This document shows, in pieces, positions 41,003-48,468 of a DNA stretch of 64,000 bases. The stretch's first letter is position 1. Each line of letters begins with the position of its first letter. The notes beneath the pieces are model-generated. The model saw nothing but the letters and a program-made list of their open reading frames with translations. It did no database searches and had not been told where the DNA came from. The stretch spans positions 25,271 through 89,270 of the forward strand of contig JBBTET010000060.1 in NCBI GenBank assembly GCA_038042195.1. The letters run 5' to 3'. The stretch is from JACRIM01 sp038042195 (GTDB taxonomy: Bacteria; Planctomycetota; Phycisphaerae; UBA1845; UTPLA1). A program made the translations under genes and the position numbers.

Positions 41003-41741
41003 GGCGATTCTCATAGCAACGATTCTGCTCGCGCCGGCGGCCTGGGCCGTGGCGCAGAGCAATTCGCTTTTCGTGCAGCATCAATCGCGATCCGCCGAGC
41101 ACATGGCCGCGGCGACACAGCCCGCCGGCAATGGGGCCATGCGAGCCGATGCGGGGGCGTCAGTGCAACTCGGTCCGATTCGAAACATGAGTTTATCCTA
41201 CGTCTCGTTGACGGCGGTCGAGCCGGCCCAGCCTCGCGTGATTCGTATCAATGATCTGGTCGGCGTCATTATTCGCCATCGCCTTCGATATCAGAGCGAC
41301 GCGCGTCTGCAACAGCAAAGCCGCTGGGAGTTGAAGAGCAAGCTCGATGCCTGGTTCCGCATCAACGACCGCAAGCTCGAGCAGCAGAACTTTGAAGGCG
41401 GCGTGCCTGAGATCAAGTTCAAGAACGACAACAACATGCAAAACCAGGGCCGGGCCGACCGCAACAATCTGTTTGAGACGCGCGTGAAGGCCAAGGTCAT
41501 CGACATCAAGCCGAACGGGCTGCTCGTCCTGACGGCCTGGTCCAAAATTGAGATCGACGGCGAGAACCAATTCATCCGCTTCTCCGGCGAGTGTCACAAG
41601 GATGACATGAGTCCCGATGGAAGCGTGACCAGCGACAAGATTTATGCCCTCGACGTCAAGACCTTCAGCGAGGGCGCGATGAAGGATTTGTCACAACGAG
41701 GCTGGCTCAAAGAGTTCATGGATCAGACCAAGCCCTTCTGA
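40995..41741 (+). CDS. flgH: Flagellar L-ring protein FlgH, apparently not a lipoprotein
   Basis: The product is 248 residues long. FlgH landmarks include PRVIRINDLVGVIIRHRLRYQSDAR (about 80-104), NLFETRVKAKVIDIKPNGLLVLTAWSKIEIDGENQFIRFSGEC (about 155-200) and TSDKIYALDVKTFSEG near the end. It forms the outer-membrane ring of the basal body. The N-terminus MNRAILIATILLAPAAWAVAQ is an ordinary signal peptide with a predicted cut near AWA-VAQ. It has no Cys, whereas FlgH is normally a lipoprotein whose mature protein begins with a lipidated Cys. The ATG at 40995 inside the end of flgA is the only start that gives a signal peptide. Confidence 0.88.
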   Translation: MNRAILIATILLAPAAWAVAQSNSLFVQHQSRSAEHMAAATQPAGNGAMRADAGASVQLGPIRNMSLSYVSLTAVEPAQPRVIRINDLVGVIIRHRLRYQSDARLQQQSRWELKSKLDAWFRINDRKLEQQNFEGGVPEIKFKNDNNMQNQGRADRNNLFETRVKAKVIDIKPNGLLVLTAWSKIEIDGENQFIRFSGECHKDDMSPDGSVTSDKIYALDVKTFSEGAMKDLSQRGWLKEFMDQTKPF

Positions 41742-41754
41742 CGGCTGAGAGCTT

Positions 41755-42861
41755 ATGACGCGAATGGGTACGACAATTCGAATTACGCTGCGAAGCGCCT
41801 TCCTCTTCGCCCTGGCGATGTGGTCGCCATTCGCGTCAGACGCTCTGGCCACGCGGGTCGCCGACGTGACCCACTTGCAGGGCCGTCGCTCCAACACGCT
41901 CATGGGTTACGGTCTGGTCATCGGCCTCTCCGGCACGGGCGACGGTGGGAAATACGTCGCCTCGATCATGCAGTTGCAGGCCATGCTGGCGAAGTTCGAG
42001 ATTCCCGTTCCCGCTTCGGCGCTCACCGAAACGAAAAACGTCGCCATCGTCATGATCGAGGCAACCCTCCCCGACAACGGCGTGCGCGAGGGCGACCGCG
42101 TGGATGTGCGGGTCAACTCGACCGGCTCCGCGAAGAGTCTCGTCGGTGGATACCTCGTGCCGACGCCGTTGCAAGGCCCCGGCCTCGACCGCGTATTCGC
42201 ATTCGCATCCGGCTCGGTTCGTCTGGCGGACCCCAAGGTCAAGACCAGCGGCCTGATTACGACCGGTGCCACGATGGAGGCCGACGTCATCCACGGCTAC
42301 ATCAGCGACGAGTGGGAGTTCACGCTGGTGTTGGAAGACGTCCATGCCAGCCATGCGTTGTCATCCGTCATTGCTCAGTTGATAAATGAGTATTCGTCTG
42401 AGGTCGGCCAAATGCGTCACGTGGCCCGCGCCGCCGGACCGAAGAACGTCATCATCACGATACCGACCGAGGAGCGCACCAATCCGTCCGACTTCATCGG
42501 CCGTGTGGAAGGCCTCGAACTGCTCATGCCTCCGAGCGAGGCTCGGGTGGTCATCAATCGCCGTACGGGGACCATCGTCATAAGTGAAAGTGTCGAGGTC
42601 GGGCCGGCCGTGATCTCGCACAACGGCATGTCGATTACGACGCAGCAGCCACCGCCGAGTCCGACGCCGGACGTGCCACTTACGAAGGAAGAGCGCGCCA
42701 TCGGCATCGACGCCCCCAAACGCGACAACACGGGCGCGAAGTTGCAAGAGCTGGTCGACGCCTTGAATCAACTAAACGTCCCGTCGAAGGACATCATCGA
42801 AATCATCGAAAACCTGCACCGTCTCGGCAAAGTGACGGGCAAGCTGGTCATTGTGGAGTAA
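41755..42861 (+). CDS. flgI: Flagellar P-ring protein FlgI
   Basis: The product is 368 residues long, with a signal peptide ending near residue 32 (ASDALATRVAD). Conserved blocks are RVADVTHLQGRRSNTLMGYGLVIGLSGTGDGG (about 33-64), NVAIVMIEATLP, DRVDVRVNSTGSAKSLVGGYLVPTPLQGP and the C-terminal TGAKLQELVDALNQLNVPSKDIIEIIENLHRLGKVTGKLVIVE. It forms the ring in the periplasm at the peptidoglycan layer. Length and motifs are normal. It is 13 bp after flgH, and its stop is directly followed by the flgJ-like start. Confidence 0.96.
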   Translation: MTRMGTTIRITLRSAFLFALAMWSPFASDALATRVADVTHLQGRRSNTLMGYGLVIGLSGTGDGGKYVASIMQLQAMLAKFEIPVPASALTETKNVAIVMIEATLPDNGVREGDRVDVRVNSTGSAKSLVGGYLVPTPLQGPGLDRVFAFASGSVRLADPKVKTSGLITTGATMEADVIHGYISDEWEFTLVLEDVHASHALSSVIAQLINEYSSEVGQMRHVARAAGPKNVIITIPTEERTNPSDFIGRVEGLELLMPPSEARVVINRRTGTIVISESVEVGPAVISHNGMSITTQQPPPSPTPDVPLTKEERAIGIDAPKRDNTGAKLQELVDALNQLNVPSKDIIEIIENLHRLGKVTGKLVIVE

Positions 42862-42864
42862 GTG

Positions 42865-43224
42865 GTGGACGCTGGAATCAGCATGTTGCGACCCTCGGTT
42901 GACGCGCTCGGCGCGGCGCGAGCCACCGGTGCGCCCACGAAGAAGACCGGCGACCTCCACGATCGCAAGACCGTCGGCGAATTCGTCGGCAACATCTTCT
43001 ATGGCACGCTGATCCGACAGATGCAGTCATCCTCCCTGAAGTCGCCGCTCTTGCGTGGCGGCCGTGGCGAGGAAGTATTCGGCGGACAGATGGCTCTCGA
43101 ATTATCGAAACGCATCGGCGAGTCGCAGAACAATCCCCTCGCGGATCGCATTTATCAATCGATCCTCAAGCGGAGCGGGAAAACGAATGTCGAACCCGCA
43201 TCAAAGGGAGGCACCTCGTCATGA
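42865..43224 (+). CDS. flgJ: FlgJ-like rod-binding protein without muramidase domain
   Basis: This 119-residue protein matches only the N-terminal rod-binding half of FlgJ: FYGTLIRQMQSSSLKSPLLRGGRGEEVFGGQMALELSKRIGES. The glucosaminidase domain of the enterobacterial protein is absent, as in many non-proteobacterial flagellar systems, so peptidoglycan opening must be done by another enzyme. It should cap the growing rod in the periplasm. Two adjacent GTG codons (42862 and 42865) could start translation. 42865 is preferred because GGAG at 42855-42858 is then six bases away. It overlaps the next gene by four bases (ATGA). Confidence 0.82.
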   Translation: MDAGISMLRPSVDALGAARATGAPTKKTGDLHDRKTVGEFVGNIFYGTLIRQMQSSSLKSPLLRGGRGEEVFGGQMALELSKRIGESQNNPLADRIYQSILKRSGKTNVEPASKGGTSS

Positions 43225-43739
43225 GTGCAGCACTATTGAAGCCCCTCTGTGACGAACTCGCTGTCCGCTTGCAGGACTTGATCTCCTTGCAGGGCAGATT
43301 GCATGAGACCCTGCAACTCAAACTCGAAGCCATGCGCCGGGCACACGTGGAAGGGATGCTCGCCACGACGCGACTGGAGCGCGACCTGGTGCAGGAAGTC
43401 AGTCGCACCGACGACGCTCGCCGCGATGTGGTGGCGCGGATGTGCGCGGCCTTGAACATGACCGGGATGAACCGTGCGATTTCATTGCGTGTGCTGGCCT
43501 CCCGACTGGACACGGCCTCGCGCGAACGACTGTTGAAGCTGGCGGACGCGTTGCGACAAAAAATGCTCGCAGTGGGTGAATCGAATCGTGTGAGTGAAAT
43601 GGTGTGCCGCGAAATGATGGTCCACTTCAAGTCGCTGTTCGCCGCGATGGTGCAGGATGAGAGTGAGCCGCGGACGTATCAGGCCGGCGGCGACGTGGGC
43701 CGGTCGTCCGGCTCGCGGGTTTTGGACGCAGTGGGTTAA
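43221..43739 (+). CDS. flgN: FlgN-like flagellar export chaperone
   Basis: This 172-residue all-helical protein lies between flgJ and flgK, the usual place of the FlgK/FlgL chaperone. The text LCDELAVRLQDLISLQGRLHETLQLKLEAMRRAHVEGMLATTRLERDLVQEV follows the FlgN pattern of a long N-terminal helix pair with a run of aliphatic and acidic residues. Sequence similarity in this family is low, so the call rests on position, size and heptad-like helices. It would bind FlgK and FlgL in the cytoplasm before export. The start ATG at 43221 overlaps the flgJ stop. Confidence 0.72.
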   Translation: MSAALLKPLCDELAVRLQDLISLQGRLHETLQLKLEAMRRAHVEGMLATTRLERDLVQEVSRTDDARRDVVARMCAALNMTGMNRAISLRVLASRLDTASRERLLKLADALRQKMLAVGESNRVSEMVCREMMVHFKSLFAAMVQDESEPRTYQAGGDVGRSSGSRVLDAVG

Positions 43740-43743
43740 AAGT

Positions 43744-45450
43744 ATGAGTTTGACTTCAGCATTGGGAGTAGGTCAATCAGCGCTCGCCGCGTATCAGGCG
43801 GCCTTGCAGCTCGTCGGCCAGAACATCTCCAACTCGGCGACGCCGGGTTACACGCGCCTCACCGCCGACCTCAGCTCCGTTCCCGGCGCGACCTCTCGTG
43901 TGGGGCAACTCGGCAACGGCGTCAACATCACCAGCATCCGCCGCAATGCGAATGATGCCTTGGAAGCTCGGCTTCGCACGGCCCTCTCCGATCAGCAATC
44001 CGCTGCGGCCGAGCGAAATGGTCTTGCCCGCGTTGAAAATGTCTTCGACCCTCTCGGCGACAACAATCTTGGCACGCTGGTGTCCGACTTCTTCAAGTCG
44101 TGGGGCGAGTTGCAGAATAATCCGCAAAATATTGCCACACGCGGCATCGTCATCAACAACGGCCGCTCCATTGCAGAACGGTTGCAGAGCGTTCGGGGTG
44201 ATCTGGCAGGCATCCGCGATGAGTTGAACAGCCAGATCACGACCGCCACCGAGCAGGCCGACGAAATCGCGACGCAGATCGCCGACCTCAACATCCAGAT
44301 CACCGTGGCTGAGTCAGGGGCCAGCGGTCCGGCGTCGGCGCTGCGCGATCAGCGCAACCAGCTTCTTTCAAAGCTCAGCGAATCATTCGGGATTACCACG
44401 CGGGAGCAACCTTCCGGTGCGGTGAACGTCTATATTGGCAACGAAGCCCTCGTGCAGTTTGGCGAGTCGTTCGGTTTGCAAGCCGTGAACGAACTGGATG
44501 CAAGCGGTCGACTCGTCGCCGTCATTCGCCTCAAAGAGGGCGGCGGCGTGGTCAAGCCGACCACCGGCCAGGTCGAGGGGCTGATTACCGCCCGCGACTC
44601 CCACATCGGCGGTCAACAGGATCGCCTTGACGCACTGGCCGGCGCGCTGATCTACGAAGTCAACAAGATTCACTCCAGCGGCAAGGGCTTGCAGGGCTTC
44701 ACGAGCCTGACCGGCGCCACGGCTGTGCTTGACCCATCATTGGAACTTTCGAATGCTGACAATGGTGTCGACTTCGTTCCCAAGACCGGCTCCTTCTTCA
44801 TCGATGTGAAGGACAACGCCAGCGGCACGGTCACACGGCATCAAATCAACGTGGACCTTGATGGCATCGGCTCCGACACGACGTTGAACAGCCTCATCGC
44901 CGACATCAATGCAAATGTTCCCGGCGTCACGGCAAGCGTTCTCGCGGACGGCCGGTTGAAACTGACCGCCTCCTCCAGCACGTCCTACAGCTTCGCCGAC
45001 GACACGTCCGGTGCGCTGGCCTCGCTGGGCATCAATACGTTTTTCACCGGAACGGACAGCGTGGATATTGCCGTGAACGACGTGCTTGTATCGTCACCAA
45101 CCCTCCTGGCCGCCGCGAAGTCCGATCTGCCCGGCGACGGTAGCAACGCGACCGATCTCGTCGGCCTGCAATCGCGTGTCGTGGCAAATCTCGGCGGCGT
45201 ATCGCTCAGCGACTATTACACGACCTCCATCTCGGACCTCGCGGTTCGGGCCTCCAGCGCCCAAAGCGCTCTTGATTCCGGGGGGATCATCTTCGATTCA
45301 CTCACAGCACAGCGAGAGAGCATCTCCGGCGTCAATCTCGATGAGGAGGCCGTCGCACTCATTAACTTCCAGCGCGGCTTCGAAGGAGCCGCGCGCTACA
45401 TGAACGTCATTGATCAGATGCTCCAAACGTTATTAAGCCTGGTCAGATAA
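43744..45450 (+). CDS. flgK: Flagellar hook-associated protein FlgK
   Basis: The product is 568 residues long. The N-terminal QSALAAYQAALQLVGQNISNSATPGYTRLTADL (about 10-42) and the C-terminal SGVNLDEEAVALINFQRGFEGAARYMNVIDQMLQTLLSLV are the paired D0/D1 helices of FlgK. The central region includes SFFIDVKDNASGTVTRHQINVDL-like domains. It is the first hook-filament junction protein, exported with FlgN. The ATG at 43744 is the canonical start; the frame runs further upstream inside flgN without similarity. Length is normal (about 550). Confidence 0.95.
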   Translation: MSLTSALGVGQSALAAYQAALQLVGQNISNSATPGYTRLTADLSSVPGATSRVGQLGNGVNITSIRRNANDALEARLRTALSDQQSAAAERNGLARVENVFDPLGDNNLGTLVSDFFKSWGELQNNPQNIATRGIVINNGRSIAERLQSVRGDLAGIRDELNSQITTATEQADEIATQIADLNIQITVAESGASGPASALRDQRNQLLSKLSESFGITTREQPSGAVNVYIGNEALVQFGESFGLQAVNELDASGRLVAVIRLKEGGGVVKPTTGQVEGLITARDSHIGGQQDRLDALAGALIYEVNKIHSSGKGLQGFTSLTGATAVLDPSLELSNADNGVDFVPKTGSFFIDVKDNASGTVTRHQINVDLDGIGSDTTLNSLIADINANVPGVTASVLADGRLKLTASSSTSYSFADDTSGALASLGINTFFTGTDSVDIAVNDVLVSSPTLLAAAKSDLPGDGSNATDLVGLQSRVVANLGGVSLSDYYTTSISDLAVRASSAQSALDSGGIIFDSLTAQRESISGVNLDEEAVALINFQRGFEGAARYMNVIDQMLQTLLSLVR

Positions 45451-45489
45451 AGGAATGATTGCCGGTGCGTACCCGGCGCGGATTAAGAT

Positions 45490-47424
45490 ATGTCGGCAAC
45501 GTCGAACAACATTAGTCGCGTCTCGAACAGTCTGACGACGTATGCGACGCTCTCGCGCCTCCGGCAGAACTCCCTGCGGCTCTTCCGCGAGCAGGAGAGA
45601 CTCTCCAGTGGGCAACAACTCCTCTCGGCCAGTGACGATCCCATCGCGGCGGAGATGATCGGCCGACTCACCCAGTCCCGCGCCGCACAGGACCAGATTC
45701 TCTCCAATCTTCGCCACGCCGATGGCTATCTCTCCGCGTCCGACTCGGCTGTCACCGACATCGGGAGCATCCTCAGCGATGCTGCACGGATCGCCAGCGA
45801 GCAATCCAGCAGCCTACAAAGTGCCGAGGAGCGGGCGAGTCAGGCGGTGGTCCTGGACGGACTCATCGATCAACTTCGCAACGTCGGCAATCGTCAGTTT
45901 CAAGGTCTGTATCTCTTCGGCGGTCGGCGCGTCGATCAAGCGCCGCTGACCTCTGACCTCGGTCGCATCACGTACGCCGGTGATGCCGGCAGCCGGGAGA
46001 CGCTGGTTGGCTCGACGCTTACTCAGGCGTATGACGTCTCCGCGGCAAATGTCTTCGGCCTTCAGGATTCGCTCAATGGCGGCTACGTTGATTTCGACGT
46101 GCAGCTTTCGACCTCCTCTCGCGTGAGTGAACTGGGTGGGGCGACAGGTGCCGGCGTGCGTCTTGGTCATATCCAGGTTGCACAGACCGGCCCGGCATTG
46201 AACTTTGAAGTTGACTTCACCGGAGCGGAAACCGTCGGTGATCTGATCAATCGGTTCAATGCCGCCGCGGCAAATGCGGGAAGCACGCTCACACTGGGCA
46301 TCAATCCCGCCGATGGCGGCTCGTTGCAAATTTCCCCGGCTCTCGCCAGTGTGCAGATCACGGAAATCAATAACGGCACCATCGCCTCTGACCTCGGCAT
46401 TCGCAAGACCGCGACCGGTGTCACGCTTGATGGAGACACGGTGAATCGACGGGTCTCGCTGACCACGAACCTCAGCGACTTGCAGCCCGGCGGCGTGACG
46501 CTTCCCAACGGGATCGTCATCACCAATGGCAGCAAGTCGGCCACGGTCACTTTCACCGGCGCGACCACGGTTCAGGACGTGCTCAATCGCTTGAATACCT
46601 CGGGCCTCGGCATTCGCGCGTCGATCGAGCCGAATGGCGAGGGCATCGTCATCGAGAATCAGGTTGGCGGCACGCCGCTCATCATCGGTGAGAACGGCGG
46701 CACGGATGCCGACACGCTCGGGATAAAGACCATTGACGGGAGTCTGTCGCTCACGCGTGTCAATGACGGTCGCGGGATTCACCCGGTTACGACGGGCGCG
46801 GATGTTCGCATCACCAATGCGAACGGCGTCTCATTCGATGTGAGCTTCACCGGTGCGAAGACCATCGGCGATGTCATCACGGCGATCAACGCCGCATCGA
46901 CGCTGGCCGGCGCGGGAGTCACGGCACAGACCTCGCAAGGCGGCGCGGGCCTTCATCTCACCGGCCCGGCCGGCGCGGGCCAGCTCAGTGTTCAGGCACA
47001 GAATCTTTCCCCGGTTGCCCAGGAGTTGGGAATCGCCAAGACCGGCACGGCGACCGATCTCGACGGTGACAACGTCACGCCCTTCTACCAGTCGGGCATC
47101 TTCACTGCGTTGTATCGCCTTCGCGACGGACTGCTCGCGGACAGTTCCTCGGAGATCACCGAAGCCGGCAGCGCGATCAATGCCATTCAGAAAGATGTAG
47201 CCGGTACGGCCGGCGAAGTCGGCGCGCGATCCAAGTCGATGCGAGATCGGCTTGCGCAAACGGAGGACGCTGTGGCGGCCACGACCATTCTCCTGTCGGA
47301 GATCAAGGACGTGGACTACACCGACGCGGTTACGAAATTCCAGCAGGCCCAGACGGCTCTCCAAGCCAGCCTGCTGACAACATCACGAATTCAGAATCTG
47401 TCGCTATTGGACTTTCTTGGATGA
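45490..47424 (+). CDS. flgL: Flagellar hook-associated protein FlgL, enlarged, with three hook-IN motifs
   Basis: The product has 644 residues, about twice the usual FlgL (about 300). The N-terminus (RQNSLRLFREQERLSSGQQLLSASDDPIAAEMI) and C-terminus (LLSEIKDVDYTDAVTKFQQAQTALQASLLTTSRIQNLSLLDFL) are flagellin-family D0/D1 helices. Between about residues 200 and 530 are three similar blocks around the flagellin hook-IN motif: VDFTGAETVGDLINRFNAA, VTFTGATTVQDVLNRLNTS and VSFTGAKTIGDVITAINAAS. Each is followed by an LGI-containing linker (LGIRKTATG, LGIKTIDG, LGIAKTGTATDLDGD). It is the second hook-filament junction protein. A flagellin is less likely given the gene order and the separate fliC. 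Confidence 0.9.
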   Translation: MSATSNNISRVSNSLTTYATLSRLRQNSLRLFREQERLSSGQQLLSASDDPIAAEMIGRLTQSRAAQDQILSNLRHADGYLSASDSAVTDIGSILSDAARIASEQSSSLQSAEERASQAVVLDGLIDQLRNVGNRQFQGLYLFGGRRVDQAPLTSDLGRITYAGDAGSRETLVGSTLTQAYDVSAANVFGLQDSLNGGYVDFDVQLSTSSRVSELGGATGAGVRLGHIQVAQTGPALNFEVDFTGAETVGDLINRFNAAAANAGSTLTLGINPADGGSLQISPALASVQITEINNGTIASDLGIRKTATGVTLDGDTVNRRVSLTTNLSDLQPGGVTLPNGIVITNGSKSATVTFTGATTVQDVLNRLNTSGLGIRASIEPNGEGIVIENQVGGTPLIIGENGGTDADTLGIKTIDGSLSLTRVNDGRGIHPVTTGADVRITNANGVSFDVSFTGAKTIGDVITAINAASTLAGAGVTAQTSQGGAGLHLTGPAGAGQLSVQAQNLSPVAQELGIAKTGTATDLDGDNVTPFYQSGIFTALYRLRDGLLADSSSEITEAGSAINAIQKDVAGTAGEVGARSKSMRDRLAQTEDAVAATTILLSEIKDVDYTDAVTKFQQAQTALQASLLTTSRIQNLSLLDFLG

Positions 47425-47536
47425 ATGGATTCATCCCCGGCGGCGATGGTTCTTGTAAGTTACGAACGGCGCGCGGCGTGAGGCCGGCGCGGTTCAAGTC
47501 AGCGATGGGTCGCATGGCGGCGACCAGGAGTATCAC

Positions 47537-47989
47537 ATGGTGATTGAGACTTCACGCTTCGGCGGGATTGACGTGGACGATCAGAAATTCCTGAACTTTC
47601 CCAAGGGCCTGCTCGGCTTTCCGGATGATCGGGAATATGCCCTGATCCAGACAGGCGAGAACAGTGCCTTCTACTGGATGCAGGCCGTGCATCGACCGGA
47701 GTTGGCCTTCGTGGTGTGTGATCCGCGCATGTTTGTGCCGGAGTATCGCATTGCCATTAAGGCCGAGGATCTCGGTCAGATCGGCCTTGCCGAGACGAGC
47801 GGCTCACAGGTGTTTGTCATTGTGAACAAGGTGGACGACACACTGACCGCGAACCTGCAAGGACCGCTGGTCATCAACGTGGCCACCCGCGTCGGCAAGC
47901 AGCTCGTCCTCTCGGAGAAGAAGTTCACGACGCGACACCCGCTCATGAAGCTGCCGGCTCGAATCGCGGCATTGACGAAGACCGCGTAG
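47537..47989 (+). CDS. fliW: Flagellar assembly factor FliW
   Basis: This 150-residue beta-barrel protein has typical FliW text: FPKGLLGFPDDREYALIQ, FYWMQAVHRPELAFVVCDPRMFVPEYRI and VFVIVNKVDDTLTANLQGPLVINVATRVGKQLVLSEKKFTTRHPL. FliW binds CsrA and prevents it from repressing flagellin translation. Free flagellin competes for FliW, giving homeostatic control. The order flgL-fliW-csrA-fliC matches the arrangement known from Bacillus and Campylobacter-type systems. The start ATG is 47537, 112 bp after flgL. Confidence 0.94.
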   Translation: MVIETSRFGGIDVDDQKFLNFPKGLLGFPDDREYALIQTGENSAFYWMQAVHRPELAFVVCDPRMFVPEYRIAIKAEDLGQIGLAETSGSQVFVIVNKVDDTLTANLQGPLVINVATRVGKQLVLSEKKFTTRHPLMKLPARIAALTKTA

Positions 47990-48071
47990 GCCGGACATGC
48001 GGCGTCGTCGGATTTGCAGGATGCGTTTTGGAATGAAGCCACGGATGGCATAAGCAAGGGAGGAACCAGGG

Positions 48072-48350
48072 ATGTTGGTTCTGTCACGTCAGAGAGATGA
48101 AACGATCATGATCGGCGACGAGATTGAGATCACCGTCGTCGACATACGAGGCGACAAGGTGCGGCTGGGAATCACCGCGCCCACGCACATCTCGGTGCAT
48201 CGCAAAGAAGTGTATGACGCAATTCAGCGAGAGAATCGCGCCGCCGCGAATATCAAGCCCGAGGATCTGCCTCCGCCGGGCAGTACACCGCCGGGTGACC
48301 CGAATGATCGACGCCCTCGCGGACCGGGCGGCCCGCCACGACGGAGTTAG
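48072..48350 (+). CDS. csrA: Carbon storage regulator CsrA
   Basis: The product has 92 residues. The first 60 form the CsrA domain (MLVLSRQRDETIMIGDEIEITVVDIRGDKVRLGITAPTHISVHRKEVYDAIQREN), with the RNA-contact strands present (LSRQRDE at the N-terminus, and the segment up to HRKEVYD). A Pro/Gly/Arg tail of about 30 residues (PPPGSTPPGDPNDRRPRGPGGPP) extends beyond the usual 61-75 residues. The homodimer binds GGA in RNA hairpin loops. Its likely target is fliC, whose leader begins 118 bp downstream. GGAGG stands seven to eight bases before ATG 48072. Confidence 0.95.
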   Translation: MLVLSRQRDETIMIGDEIEITVVDIRGDKVRLGITAPTHISVHRKEVYDAIQRENRAAANIKPEDLPPPGSTPPGDPNDRRPRGPGGPPRRS

Positions 48351-48355
48351 GAAGA

Positions 48356-48374
48356 CACAGGCGAGACGCCTGTG
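48356..48374. repeat. 8-bp perfect palindrome CACAGGCG-AGA-CGCCTGTG
   Basis: Arms at 48356-48363 and 48367-48374 pair fully around the loop AGA, six bases after the csrA stop. No T-run follows, so it is only a weak terminator candidate. It looks like one of the short GC-rich palindromes scattered in this window. Confidence 0.6.
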
Positions 48375-48384
48375 CCACAACGGA

Positions 48385-48392
48385 ACAGGGAT
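48385..48392 (+). promoter_or_regulatory. Candidate upstream CsrA-binding site in the fliC leader
   Basis: ACAGGGAT matches the core of the CsrA consensus ACARGGAU. It lies about 60 bases before the GGA hairpin at the fliC ribosome-binding site. Two sites would allow one CsrA dimer to bridge the leader. The transcription start is unknown, so whether this lies in the mRNA is inferred. Confidence 0.4.
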
Positions 48393-48450
48393 CGACACGT
48401 GAGATTTTTGGTAACGATTGGACTCTTAGCGCCGTGGGGCGTACTCGACG

Positions 48451-48468
48451 ATCACGGAGGTAAGTGAT
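48451..48468 (+). promoter_or_regulatory. CsrA-type hairpin carrying the fliC Shine-Dalgarno in its loop
   Basis: ATCAC (48451-48455) pairs with GTGAT (48464-48468). The 8-base loop GGAGGTAA contains both the GGA recognised by CsrA and the GGAGG ribosome-binding site. The hairpin ends immediately before ATG 48469. This is the layout by which CsrA blocks ribosome access to flagellin mRNA. Confidence 0.7.
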
